From: Jejudonia soesokkakensis
GTDB lineage: Bacteria > Bacteroidota > Bacteroidia > Flavobacteriales > Flavobacteriaceae
Assembly: GCF_042664795.1 (NCBI RefSeq)
Contig: NZ_JBHTBN010000005.1
Coordinates: forward strand, 124,001 to 188,000
DNA: 64,000 nt
Direction of reading: 5' to 3'
Shown: positions 35,858 through 44,448 of the stretch, in pieces
Layout of the letters: each line of letters opens with the position of its first letter
How positions within the stretch are numbered: position 1 is the first letter of the stretch
Position numbers and translations under genes: made by a program
The notes under the pieces: model-generated
The model's database searches: none
Told to the model about the DNA's origin: nothing
What the model saw: the letters and a program-made list of their open reading frames with translations, nothing else

Positions 35858-37144
35858 ATGTCAAAAATAGCTACACTCGAGATTGATGGGAAGAAATATG
35901 AATTTCCATTAGTGGTAGGTACCGAAAATGAAATTGCAATCGATATAAAAACGTTAAGAGCTGCCACTGGTGGTATCACTACGTTGGATCCAGGATATAA
36001 AAATACGGGTTCTTGTGAAAGTGCAATAACATTTCTGGATGGCGAAAAAGGAATTCTTAGATATCGTGGCTATTCTATTGAAGAATTGGCAGATAAAGCA
36101 GATTTTCTAGAAGTAGCATATCTATTAATTTTTGGTGAGTTGCCTACAAAAGGGCAATTAGAAAAGTTTCATAATGATATTAAGGCTCAATCTCATGTAG
36201 ATGAAGACGTAAAGAAAATACTAGATGGTTTTCCTAAATCAGCACATCCTATGGGAGTGTTATCTTCATTGACCTCGGCTTTGGTTGCTTTTAATCCGTC
36301 TTCAGTTAATGTAGATAGTGAAGAGGAAATGTATAATGCGATTGTAAAAGTGCTTGCAAAATTTCCTGTGCTAACAGCGTGGGCTTATAGAAAAAGAGCA
36401 GGCCTACCTTTAGATTATGGTGATAATTCGCTAGGGTATGTAGAGAATTTTCATAAAATGATGTTCAATCGCCCTAATGGAAACTATAGTGTAGATGAAA
36501 AAGTAACAAATGCGCTTGACAAGTTATTGATCCTTCATGCAGATCATGAGCAAAACTGTTCTACTTCAACAGTACGAATTGTAGGTTCTTCACATGCTGG
36601 TTTATTTGTATCCCTTTCAGCAGGAATCAATGCCCTATGGGGGCCACTTCATGGAGGTGCCAACCAGGCGGTAGTTGAAATGCTGGAGGCTATCAAAGAA
36701 GATGGAGGAGATACCCATAAATTTATGGAAAAAGCAAAGGATAAAGAAGATCCTTTTCGTTTAATGGGCTTTGGTCATAGAGTATATAAAAACTTTGACC
36801 CTCGTGCAAAAATTATAAAAAAAGCAGCAGATGAAGTTTTATCGAGCCTTGGTATAGAAGATCCTGTCTTAGATATAGCTAAAGGACTTGAGAAAGAAGC
36901 GTTAGAAGATTCCTACTTTGTAGATAGAAAACTATATCCTAATGTAGATTTTTACTCAGGTATTATTTATAGAGCTCTAGGAATTCCTGTAGAGATGTTT
37001 ACTCCTATGTTTGCTTTAGGCCGTTTACCAGGTTGGATTGCTCAATGGAGAGAAATGCGTTTACGCAAAGAGCCAATTGGTCGTCCTAGACAAGTATATA
37101 TTGGTGAAACTCATAGAGATTTTAAATCAATAGAAAAAAGATAA
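35858..37144 (+). CDS. gltA: Citrate synthase (type II, hexameric form)
   Basis: 428 aa. Condenses acetyl-CoA and oxaloacetate at the entry to the TCA cycle. Active-site segments: GPLHGGANQAVVEML and MGFGHRVYKNFDPRA (the two catalytic His) and NVDFYSGIIYRALGIP (catalytic Asp). The N-terminal beta domain (LEIDGKKYEFPLVVGTENE) is that of the long, NADH-sensitive Gram-negative type. A weak TATTTTG lies upstream; a terminator follows. Confidence 0.97.
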   Translation: MSKIATLEIDGKKYEFPLVVGTENEIAIDIKTLRAATGGITTLDPGYKNTGSCESAITFLDGEKGILRYRGYSIEELADKADFLEVAYLLIFGELPTKGQLEKFHNDIKAQSHVDEDVKKILDGFPKSAHPMGVLSSLTSALVAFNPSSVNVDSEEEMYNAIVKVLAKFPVLTAWAYRKRAGLPLDYGDNSLGYVENFHKMMFNRPNGNYSVDEKVTNALDKLLILHADHEQNCSTSTVRIVGSSHAGLFVSLSAGINALWGPLHGGANQAVVEMLEAIKEDGGDTHKFMEKAKDKEDPFRLMGFGHRVYKNFDPRAKIIKKAADEVLSSLGIEDPVLDIAKGLEKEALEDSYFVDRKLYPNVDFYSGIIYRALGIPVEMFTPMFALGRLPGWIAQWREMRLRKEPIGRPRQVYIGETHRDFKSIEKR

Positions 37145-37167
37145 AATTTAGTATTTCTAAAATTTAT

Positions 37168-37198
37168 AAAAGCATTCGTACCTACGAGTGCTTTTTTT
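37168..37198 (+). terminator. Terminator after gltA
   Basis: AAAAGCATTCGTA / TACGAGTGCTTTT, a nearly perfect inverted repeat with one G-T pair, followed by more T. Confidence 0.85.
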
Positions 37199-37232
37199 AT
37201 GTGCTTTTATCTCAAAATAGTATATTTACGAA

Positions 37233-38147
37233 ATGATAGAATTGCATATTACTAACGAATTTTCAAGGCTTCGTTCCGTCATTTTAGGAAGCGCAAAAAG
37301 TAATGGGCCTACTCCAAAATTGGAAGATGCCTACGATCCAAAATCTGCACAACATATTAAAAAAGGCACCTATCCTGTAGAAAAAGATATGATTGATGAA
37401 ATGGAGGCAGTGGCCGCTGTTTTTAAAAAATATGAGGTAGAAGTGTACCGTCCAGAAATTATCCAAGACTACAATCAAATCTTTACTAGAGATATAGGAT
37501 TTGTAATTGAAGACAAATTTTTTAAGGCGAATATACTACCAGACAGGGAAGATGAGTTTACGGCCATAGAAAAGATTTGGTCCCAAATTCCCAAAGAAAA
37601 AAGAATTCAATTCCCTGAAGAAGTACATATAGAAGGGGGCGACGTCATGCCGCATGGTGACTATATTTTTGTAGGAACGTATAGAGAAGATGACTACGAA
37701 AAGTATATTACAGCACGAACCAATATGGCAGCAGTTTCTTATTTGCAGGAGCTCTTTCCGCAGAAAATAATAAAATCCTTCAATCTTCGAAAATCAAGTA
37801 CCATTCCTGAAGATAATGCTTTACACTTGGATTGCTGCTTCCAGCCTATAGGGAAAGGGAAGTGCATCATTCACAAACGGGGTTTTCTGGAAGAAGAGGA
37901 GTATGAATGGTTGGTTGATTTCTTCGGAAAAGATAACTGCTTTCATATTGATAAAACTGAAATGTACCACATGAATAGTAATATTTTTTCTATTTCTGAA
38001 GAGGTCATAATTTCTGAAAGAAACTTCACAAGATTAAACAAATGGCTTCGCTCACAGGGCTTCACAGTAGAAGAAGTGCCCTACTTCGAAATCTCTAAAC
38101 AGGAAGGATTACTTCGTTGTTCTACCATGCCGTTACGAAGAGATTAG
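37233..38147 (+). CDS. Guanidine-modifying enzyme: DDAH/arginine-deiminase-type amidinotransferase-fold hydrolase
   Basis: 304 aa with the five-bladed pentein fold pattern. Visible catalytic elements: the acidic EVHIEGGDVMPHGDY, a His in NALHLDCCF, and the nucleophile Cys296 in GLLRCSTMPLRRD at the C-terminus. Relatives hydrolyse methylarginines (DDAH) or arginine (deiminase) to citrulline. The length is nearer to DDAH than to the roughly 400-aa ADI. It is followed, 90 nt on, by a CtlX-like enzyme of the same superfamily, which suggests consecutive steps. A TAtaTTTA element ends 4 nt before the ATG, so the mRNA may be nearly leaderless. The exact substrate is unproven. Confidence 0.8.
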   Translation: MIELHITNEFSRLRSVILGSAKSNGPTPKLEDAYDPKSAQHIKKGTYPVEKDMIDEMEAVAAVFKKYEVEVYRPEIIQDYNQIFTRDIGFVIEDKFFKANILPDREDEFTAIEKIWSQIPKEKRIQFPEEVHIEGGDVMPHGDYIFVGTYREDDYEKYITARTNMAAVSYLQELFPQKIIKSFNLRKSSTIPEDNALHLDCCFQPIGKGKCIIHKRGFLEEEEYEWLVDFFGKDNCFHIDKTEMYHMNSNIFSISEEVIISERNFTRLNKWLRSQGFTVEEVPYFEISKQEGLLRCSTMPLRRD

Positions 38148-38207
38148 TAGCCTTAATTTATTTTCACAGCCTTCTATTTATTTTCCTATTTCAAAAACTA
38201 AAAGTAG

Positions 38208-38215
38208 TATTTTTG
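38208..38215 (+). promoter_or_regulatory. -7 promoter element of ctlX-like gene
   Basis: TAttTTTG, exact consensus, 22 nt before the start. No clear -33. Implies that the gene can be transcribed separately from the upstream hydrolase. Confidence 0.55.
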
Positions 38216-38237
38216 CAGCTCAGAATTCTAGAAGCTT

Positions 38238-39173
38238 ATGTCTCAAATCACAGATACCATTTTAATGATCCGTCCAGTTGCTTTTCGTATGAACGAAGAG
38301 ACAGCTGTTAATAATTTCTTTCAGGAAGATTTAGATATAAAAAATGCTGAAATTAATAAAAAAGCGCAAGCAGAATTTGATGCTTTCGTAGAAAAACTTC
38401 AAGGTGTTGGCGTACATGTAATTGTTGAACATGATGATCTTGAAATGGACACACCCGATTCCATTTTTCCTAATAATTGGGTGAGTTTTCACAAAGATGG
38501 AACGATTGCAATGTACCCTATGTTTGCCGAAAACAGACGTAAAGAAAGAAGAGAAGAAGTGATTACACGACTGGAGAATGAAGGGTTTGTTATTGGTAAT
38601 TTCATGGATTATACAGCAGCCGAAGCTGAAGGCTTTTTTATGGAAGGCACAGGAAGCCTCTTATTAGACCGAGTTCACAACAAAGTGTATTGTGCTATTT
38701 CACCACGTGCAGATGAAGAACTAGTGATTGAATTTTGTGAAGATTTTGAATGTGATCCAGTCATTTTTACTGCTAATCAGACCGTAAATGGACAGCGACT
38801 TCCTATTTATCATACCAATGTCATGATGGCATTGGCCGAAAATTTTGCGGTGATCTGTCTTGATACCATCGATGATAAACATGAAAAGAAAACCGTGGTT
38901 AAACATCTAAAAGAATCGAAAAAAGAAATCATCACTATTACCGAAGAGCAGATGCATCAATTTGCGGGAAACATGCTTCAGGTTAAAGGAAAAAACCATA
39001 AATATATGGTCATGAGTGAAGCCGCAAGAAGTTCGTTACGACCTGATCAAGTAAAAGCTATTCAGAAGCATTGTAAAATTTTAAGCAGTGATTTGACCAC
39101 CATAGAAACCTGTGGCGGTGGAAGTGCACGTTGTATGATGGCAGAAGTTTTTCTTCCGAAGAAAGATTTGTAA
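38238..39173 (+). CDS. ctlX: Citrulline ureidase-like hydrolase (CtlX family, pentein fold)
   Basis: 311 aa. The family signatures are IRPVAFRMNEETAVNNFFQ near the N-terminus, DSIFPNNWVSFHKDGTI, EGTGSLLLDR, and the C-terminal nucleophile in CGGGSARCMMAEVFLP (Cys299). Characterised CtlX converts citrulline to ornithine, CO2 and ammonia. Its place after a DDAH/ADI-type gene fits a two-step route from an arginine compound to ornithine, but family membership does not prove the substrate. Convergent with the minus-strand SDR gene; 23-nt gap. Confidence 0.8.
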   Translation: MSQITDTILMIRPVAFRMNEETAVNNFFQEDLDIKNAEINKKAQAEFDAFVEKLQGVGVHVIVEHDDLEMDTPDSIFPNNWVSFHKDGTIAMYPMFAENRRKERREEVITRLENEGFVIGNFMDYTAAEAEGFFMEGTGSLLLDRVHNKVYCAISPRADEELVIEFCEDFECDPVIFTANQTVNGQRLPIYHTNVMMALAENFAVICLDTIDDKHEKKTVVKHLKESKKEIITITEEQMHQFAGNMLQVKGKNHKYMVMSEAARSSLRPDQVKAIQKHCKILSSDLTTIETCGGGSARCMMAEVFLPKKDL

Positions 39174-39196
39174 TATTTTAGTTATAAATTCACATC

Positions 39197-40621
39197 TCAC
39201 GTCGTAGCAATTTTTTTAATCATGCCTGCGAAAATAAAATAGTGAAAAGGTAACATGGTATACCAATACAATCTTCCCCATAATCCACGAGGTCTAAATG
39301 TTGCCGTTTGATGTAGTACATTATGCTCGTCAATACAAAATTCTAACCACGCTTCTCCAGGCACGCGCATTTCAGCAAATAAGAGGAGCCTTCGTTCTTT
39401 CTTATCGGCCAATATGACCCTCCAAAAATCTAAAGAATCTCCTTCATAAATTTTAGTAGGATGGGTTCGCCCTCTTCGAAGCCCAACACCTCCAAAGAGT
39501 TTGTCAAGATAGCCTCTTAATTTCCATAAAAAAGTTCCGTAATACCAACCTCGTTTTCCGCCTATGGACCAGATGTTTTCCAATACTTTATCTGGATTTT
39601 CTACTTGTATTTTTTGAGAATCCTTTAGGCATCCTTGGTCTGGAACTTCGACATATTTTTTTAGCTCTTTTCTAAATCGTCCACTTATCATACTATCTTT
39701 CCAGCTGGAGACCACCTGATTTTGCTTGATTTTTTTAAAAGCTAATTCTATGGCTTTCAGGTAAGGAATAGGCGTTACTCCCAAAATCTCTTGAAGTCGT
39801 TTATCTTTTGTAATAACTTCAATCCGCATACTGTCCACAAGGTTTAAGGCTAATTTATATGAGGTTGATGTGACAAAATACAACCAATATGAAGAAAGTT
39901 TTGGCGACATAAATGGGACATCAAGAATGGTTAGATGCAATTCTCTAAATTTTGAATACTGCTGCATCATTTCTTTATAGGTGAGGATGTCGGGGCCGCC
40001 TATATCAAAGGATTCATTGTAGCATTTTTCATTCCCTAAAACACCAGTTAAATAGGTTAGAACATCTCGAATTGCAATGGGTTGACAACGTGTTTTTACC
40101 CATTTAGGTGTAATCATGACAGGCAATTTTTCACAAAGATCTCTTATTATCTCAAAAGAGGCACTGCCACTCCCTACAATGATTGCGGCTCTTAAAACAG
40201 TTAGTTTTGAGGTCCCCTCGTAGAGAATATCTTCTACATTTTTACGAGACCACAAATGTTTTGAAAGATTTTTGTCATTCACAATACCCCCCAAATAAAT
40301 AACTTGCTTGCAATTGGTAGGTGCTAAATAGGCGTTAAAATTTTTTACTGAAAGTTCTTCTTTTTCATCAAAATCTGAAGTAGAAGCAGACATAGAGTGA
40401 ATCAAATAATACGCTGCATCGATATCTTTGGGTAGTTTATCTATTTCGACATCTTTAAGGAAATCAATCTCTACCACATCTATTTTTTTCAAAATATCTG
40501 GACTAACCGACAATCGATTAACGTTACGAACTGAACATACTACTTGATGTCCTTGTTCGAGTAATAATGGAAGCAGTCGCATTCCAATATATCCGTTAGC
40601 ACCTGTAAGTAAAATTTTCAA
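39197..40621 (-). CDS. SDR-family NAD(P)-binding protein with C-terminal DUF2867
   Basis: 474 aa, two parts. Residues 1-about 300 are an atypical SDR/NmrA-like Rossmann domain: nucleotide-binding loop LLTGANGYIGMRLLPLLLEQ, then AAYYLIHSMSAS and RAAIIVGSGSASFEII. Residues about 310-474 match DUF2867: WYYGTFLWKLRGYLDKLFGG, RTHPTKIYEGDSLDFWRV and RPRGLWGRLYWYTMLPFHYF. Related fusions are common in Bacteroidetes, but no reaction is established. Single gene, divergent from nothing and followed by ctlX on the other strand. Confidence 0.82.
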   Translation of the reverse strand: MKILLTGANGYIGMRLLPLLLEQGHQVVCSVRNVNRLSVSPDILKKIDVVEIDFLKDVEIDKLPKDIDAAYYLIHSMSASTSDFDEKEELSVKNFNAYLAPTNCKQVIYLGGIVNDKNLSKHLWSRKNVEDILYEGTSKLTVLRAAIIVGSGSASFEIIRDLCEKLPVMITPKWVKTRCQPIAIRDVLTYLTGVLGNEKCYNESFDIGGPDILTYKEMMQQYSKFRELHLTILDVPFMSPKLSSYWLYFVTSTSYKLALNLVDSMRIEVITKDKRLQEILGVTPIPYLKAIELAFKKIKQNQVVSSWKDSMISGRFRKELKKYVEVPDQGCLKDSQKIQVENPDKVLENIWSIGGKRGWYYGTFLWKLRGYLDKLFGGVGLRRGRTHPTKIYEGDSLDFWRVILADKKERRLLLFAEMRVPGEAWLEFCIDEHNVLHQTATFRPRGLWGRLYWYTMLPFHYFIFAGMIKKIATT

Positions 40622-40702
40622 TGTATTTAATTTTGTTTAAAGATAACCACTTAGAATTAAACAATGGTTAATTCGTAGTTAATTGAAACCCCTAGAACTA
40701 AA

Positions 40703-40732
40703 AAATCCGCTTACATGGCTGCAAACGGATTT
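40703..40732 (-). terminator. Terminator after htpG
   Basis: On the minus strand AAATCCG / CGGATTT followed by TTTTTAG, 38 nt past the htpG stop. Confidence 0.65.
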
Positions 40733-40770
40733 CATTTTCTATTGTATCAGGATTTTAAAATAGCAATATT

Positions 40771-42663
40771 CTATTTTATCATCTCGTAGCTACGTTTTAT
40801 AAACGCTGTCATTTCTTCACCTTTCAAAAGATTTTTACTCAATTTCGCAAGGTCTAATGCCTGATTTACCAATCGTTCTTTCTTCTTATTAGTTTTGGTA
40901 TGTAAAATTTCTGAAACCAACTCATGGTTCGTATTTACAATCAAATTATACATATCTGGCATGTTGCCCATCCCAAACATACCGCCACCGCCGCCAGACT
41001 TTTGCATGTCTTTCATACGTCGCATAAATTCTGGTTCGGTAATAATAAACGGATTCGCAGAACTGTCCATTGCCTCTAATTGTACCGAGAATTTTTCAGT
41101 AGGAATTGTATCGGTCAAAAATGTTTTTAGGGTTTCTTTTTCTTCTTCGGAAAGTTTTGAAATAGCTTCCTCATCCTTCTTGATCAAATTGTCAATATGA
41201 TCTCCATCAACTCTGGTAAAGGTTACATTTTCGTTTGTACTCTCTAATTTCTGAATTAGATGCGATATAATTGGAGAGTCTAATAGCAAGACCTCATATC
41301 CTTTATCTTTTGCAGACTGGATATAACTGTGCTGCTCATCTTTATCTGAAGCATACAAGATTACCAATTTATCATCCTTGTCAGTCTGGCTATCTTTAAT
41401 CTTATCTTTTAGTTCTTCAAATGTAAAATAGGAGCCATCAACTGTTGGGAACAACGCAAAACTCTGTGCTTTCTCATAGAATTTTTCTTCGGTAAGCATC
41501 CCGTATTCAATAACGATCTTGATGTCATCCCATTTTTTTTCAAAATCTTCACGGTTCTCGTTAAAGAGACTTTTCAGCTTATCTGCAACCTTACGAGTAA
41601 TATAACTTGAGATTTTCTTTACAGCACCATCTGCCTGCAAGTAGCTTCGGCTTACATTTAAAGGAATGTCTGGACTATCAATAACTCCTCTAAGCATGGT
41701 TAAAAATTCGGGTACGATGCCTTCAACATTGTCTGTTACAAATACCTGATTTTGATATAATTGAATTTTATCCTTTTGGATATTCATGTCATTAGTCATC
41801 TTAGGAAAGTATAAAATTCCGGTAAGATTAAAAGGATAGTCCACATTTAGGTGAATGTTGAAAAGTGGCTCTTCGAATTGCATTGGATATAATTCGCGGT
41901 AAAAAGACGCATAATCTTTCTCTTCTAATTCGGTAGGTTGTTTTGTCCAGGCCGGATTAGGATTATTAATGATATTGTCAACTTCTTGCGTAGGTGCCTT
42001 GTCATCTTCCTTGGCATCTTCTGGCTTCGGAAGGGTTTCAGTTTTCATTCCAAATTTAATTGGAATAGGCATAAACTTATTGTATTTGGTAAGAAGTTCT
42101 GTGATTTTTCCTTTTTCTAAAAATTCGGTTTCATCGTCAGAAATATGTAAGATAATTTCTGTACCTCGTTCAGTTTTTGAGGATTCTTCTAAGGTATAGT
42201 TAGGAGAACCGTCGCATGTCCAATGTGCTGCAGGTTCGTCTTTATAGCTTTTAGTGATGATTTCAACTTTATTTGCGACCATAAAAGCAGAGTAGAATCC
42301 TAGTCCAAAGTGTCCTATAATCCCTGCATCTTCACCTTGTTTATCTTTATACTTTTCGATAAACTCTTCAGCTCCAGAAAAGGCGATTTCATTGATATAT
42401 TTTTCAACTTCTTCTTTAGTCATACCAATGCCCTGATCGATAATATGAAGTTGTTTTTTGTCTTTATCTATTTTTACTTCAATAATGGGATTGCCATATT
42501 CTACATTAGCTTCTCCAATATTGGTGAGATGCTTTAACTTTAATGTTGCATCTGTTGCGTTACTAATTAATTCACGTAAAAAAATCTCGTGATCACTGTA
42601 TAAAAACTTTTTAATAAGCGGGAAGATATTTTCGACCGCTACGTTAATGGTTCCTGTACTCAT
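40771..42663 (-). CDS. htpG: Chaperone protein HtpG (Hsp90)
   Basis: 630-aa cytosolic Hsp90. GHKL ATPase motifs: LRELISNATDATLKL, IIDQGIGMTKEEV and GHFGLGFYSAFMVANK; the middle domain has the catalytic Arg loop DSPDIPLNVSRSYLQAD. The C-terminal dimerisation domain includes an unusual Gly-rich stretch KSGGGGGMFGMGNMPDMY before the last helices. A hairpin lies in the 5' UTR (42671-42688) and a palindrome in the promoter region (42756-42768). Confidence 0.97.
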   Translation of the reverse strand: MSTGTINVAVENIFPLIKKFLYSDHEIFLRELISNATDATLKLKHLTNIGEANVEYGNPIIEVKIDKDKKQLHIIDQGIGMTKEEVEKYINEIAFSGAEEFIEKYKDKQGEDAGIIGHFGLGFYSAFMVANKVEIITKSYKDEPAAHWTCDGSPNYTLEESSKTERGTEIILHISDDETEFLEKGKITELLTKYNKFMPIPIKFGMKTETLPKPEDAKEDDKAPTQEVDNIINNPNPAWTKQPTELEEKDYASFYRELYPMQFEEPLFNIHLNVDYPFNLTGILYFPKMTNDMNIQKDKIQLYQNQVFVTDNVEGIVPEFLTMLRGVIDSPDIPLNVSRSYLQADGAVKKISSYITRKVADKLKSLFNENREDFEKKWDDIKIVIEYGMLTEEKFYEKAQSFALFPTVDGSYFTFEELKDKIKDSQTDKDDKLVILYASDKDEQHSYIQSAKDKGYEVLLLDSPIISHLIQKLESTNENVTFTRVDGDHIDNLIKKDEEAISKLSEEEKETLKTFLTDTIPTEKFSVQLEAMDSSANPFIITEPEFMRRMKDMQKSGGGGGMFGMGNMPDMYNLIVNTNHELVSEILHTKTNKKKERLVNQALDLAKLSKNLLKGEEMTAFIKRSYEMIK

Positions 42664-42670
42664 AATATAT

Positions 42671-42688
42671 TTCCCGTGTTATCGGGAA
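42671..42688 (-). promoter_or_regulatory. Hairpin in htpG 5' UTR
   Basis: TTCCCG-tgttat-CGGGAA. The mRNA hairpin ends 7 nt before the start codon, where it could hinder ribosome binding. Similar AGATTCCCG...GGGAA sequence occurs before the DUF4295 gene (56261-56282). Confidence 0.45.
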
Positions 42689-42755
42689 TCTTATTTAGTT
42701 AAACTTATTTTCTTTTAAGATCTATTTGTCAAAGAAAGTACCAAGGTAAGTTTTG

Positions 42756-42768
42756 TGACATGATGTCA
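42756..42768. promoter_or_regulatory. 13-bp palindrome upstream of htpG (possible operator)
   Basis: Perfect TGACAT-g-ATGTCA. It lies about 100 bp before the htpG start, just upstream of a TAccTTGG sequence that could be the -7. Position fits an activator or repressor site; no regulator is identifiable. Confidence 0.35.
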
Positions 42769-42914
42769 TCTATGATTATTTTTAACACAACATTGTTTAA
42801 ATTTTAAGAGAATATATTAAACAGAACAAGTATATTTATCTTACTTAAGTGGGATAATAGATTGCTATGAAACACTAGAATTTTATCTATTATTTTATTG
42901 GTTAGGTTGTTTTT

Positions 42915-42948
42915 AGAGAGGAGGCAGAGGTGCTTCCTCTCTTGTTTT
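42915..42948 (+). terminator. Orphan plus-strand terminator between htpG and fabH
   Basis: 11-bp stem AGAGAGGAGGC / GCTTCCTCTCT (one G-T pair), loop AGAGGT, followed by TGTTTTAT. No plus-strand CDS precedes it for kilobases, so it probably ends a small RNA. Confidence 0.6.
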
Positions 42949-43037
42949 ATAAATTAGTATGCATGCATAGTAACTGAGTTGAAAATATTTTAACTGGTTC
43001 TCTCTTATACGTATCTTTCGCATCTTAAATCACACGA

Positions 43038-44045
43038 ATGTATACTTCAAAAATTACGGGAACTGGACATTATGTTCCTGAAAATATAGTTACCAATGAT
43101 GACCTTTCAAAGTTAATGGATACAAACGATGCTTGGATTCAGGAACGTACAGGTATCCAAGAAAGAAGACATATTAAAAAAGGCGATGGCAACTCAACTT
43201 CCATTATGGGAGTAAAAGCATCCAAAATGGCTTTAAAAAATGCTAGTTTAGTTCCCAAGGATATTGATATGATCATCTTTGCGACCTTGAGTCCAGATAT
43301 GTATTTTCCGGGTGGTGGTGTTCAAGTACAAGAAATGATGGGGATGCGAACCGTTCCAGCATTGGATGTAAGAAATCAGTGCAGTGGATTTGTCTATGCC
43401 CTTTCGGTAGCAGACCAATTTATAAGAACTGGAATGTATCAACATATTTTAGTCATTGGATCCGAAAATCATAGTGGCGGATTGGACTTTACAACCAGAA
43501 GCAGAAATGTGTCTGTCATTTTTGGAGACGGGGCAGGAGCAGTAGTTCTGTCAAGAAACGGTGAAGAAAATTCAGGGATCCTATCAACACATTTACACAG
43601 TGAAGGTAAGCACAAGGATGAATTGTCATTGCAAGGGCCGAGTACAGACTACTGGGTGCCAGAAATAATAGCAGATAATCCTCAAGAAAATATTCCATAT
43701 TATCCGTACATGAATGGACAATTTGTTTTTAAACATGCAGTCGTTCGTTTTGCTGAAGTAATTAAAGAAGGTTTGGCTGCAAACGGATTGGAAGCTTCAG
43801 ATATTGATATGTTGATTCCGCATCAAGCAAATTTGAGAATATCGCAGTTCGTTCAGAAGAAATTCAGATTGAGAGATGATCAGGTTTTTAATAATATTCA
43901 GAAGTATGGAAATACGACAGCAGCATCAATCCCAATTGCACTTTCCGAAGCCGTCGAAAAAGGGAAGATAAATAAAGATGACGTAGTGGTTTTAGCAGCT
44001 TTTGGTAGTGGTTTTACATGGGGAAGCGTCATTATTAAATGGTAA
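43038..44045 (+). CDS. 3-oxoacyl-ACP synthase III (FabH family)
   Basis: 335-aa thiolase-fold condensing enzyme. The catalytic triad is visible: Cys115 in DVRNQCSGFVYAL, His in LIPHQANLRISQ and Asn in YGNTTAAS. Other motifs: ERTGIQERRH and GDGAGAVVLSR. FabH enzymes start fatty acid chains by joining acyl-CoA to malonyl-ACP. Bacteroidetes often encode more than one paralogue; this one lies apart from a plsX or rpmF gene, so it may be a secondary FabH with a different acyl preference. Followed by a strong terminator. Confidence 0.88.
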   Translation: MYTSKITGTGHYVPENIVTNDDLSKLMDTNDAWIQERTGIQERRHIKKGDGNSTSIMGVKASKMALKNASLVPKDIDMIIFATLSPDMYFPGGGVQVQEMMGMRTVPALDVRNQCSGFVYALSVADQFIRTGMYQHILVIGSENHSGGLDFTTRSRNVSVIFGDGAGAVVLSRNGEENSGILSTHLHSEGKHKDELSLQGPSTDYWVPEIIADNPQENIPYYPYMNGQFVFKHAVVRFAEVIKEGLAANGLEASDIDMLIPHQANLRISQFVQKKFRLRDDQVFNNIQKYGNTTAASIPIALSEAVEKGKINKDDVVVLAAFGSGFTWGSVIIKW

Positions 44046-44067
44046 GATTTTTTAAAAGAAATAATAG

Positions 44068-44103
44068 AAAAAGCCTCCCGAAATAAACGGGAGGCTTTTT
44101 TTA
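44068..44103 (+). terminator. Terminator after fabH-like gene
   Basis: AAAAAGCCTCCCG / CGGGAGGCTTTTT with loop aaataaa, followed by more T. Very strong. Confidence 0.92.
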
Positions 44104-44239
44104 TAGTGACCTGTAACATTAAATTTTTAAAGGCTAATTCAAATAATTTATAAAACAGGGATTTGTTTATTTAATAGACGTAATAGATCTCTATATGTTT
44201 CAGTATTTAACTTTTTTAACAAGACTCTAACACACTTTA

Positions 44240-44276
44240 AAAAAAGTAAACCCAAAGTCTAGAACCTTGGGTTTAC
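44240..44276 (-). terminator. Orphan minus-strand terminator
   Basis: On the minus strand GTAAACCCAA / TTGGGTTTAC (10 bp) is followed directly by seven T. The nearest minus-strand gene upstream starts at 46230 and ends at 44785 beyond the convergent CoA-binding gene. It may end that transcript or a small RNA from 44277-44448. Confidence 0.6.
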
Positions 44277-44448
44277 TACTCTACTACTAATATTAACACT
44301 AACCATCAACGTAAAAAAATTCGCAGTAAAGCAAGAAATATTTCTATTATAGAGACGGAGCAGTTTGGGGTTTGTTACAGACAATAAATCTTTTAACATA
44401 CTTTTCTGAAAGTTATCTGTGGTCAGATTGTATTTTTCTAAAAAAAAG

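Larger units (their letters stand above)
42664..43037. other. 374-nt non-coding gap between htpG and fabH-like gene
   Basis: From left to right it holds the htpG leader hairpin (42671-42688), a 13-bp palindrome (42756-42768), a possible -7 TAtaTTTA (42831-42838), a strong plus-strand terminator with no gene before it (42915-42948), and the fabH promoter region (TAtcTTTC at 43012-43019). I find no reading frame of convincing size or composition. Confidence 0.6.
44046..44448. other. 403-nt non-coding gap between fabH-like and CoA-binding genes
   Basis: Contains the fabH terminator (44068-44103), AT-rich sequence with no evident signal to about 44240, and a minus-strand terminator (44240-44276) without any gene in front of it. 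The stretch 44277-44448 could be transcribed on the minus strand as a small RNA. No convincing ORF. Confidence 0.6.

Noticed and set aside
42866..42877. Very short ORF (Met-Lys-His-stop) in the candidate sRNA
   Set aside because: Three codons without any further support; probably coincidence within the repeated ATTGCTATGAAA.
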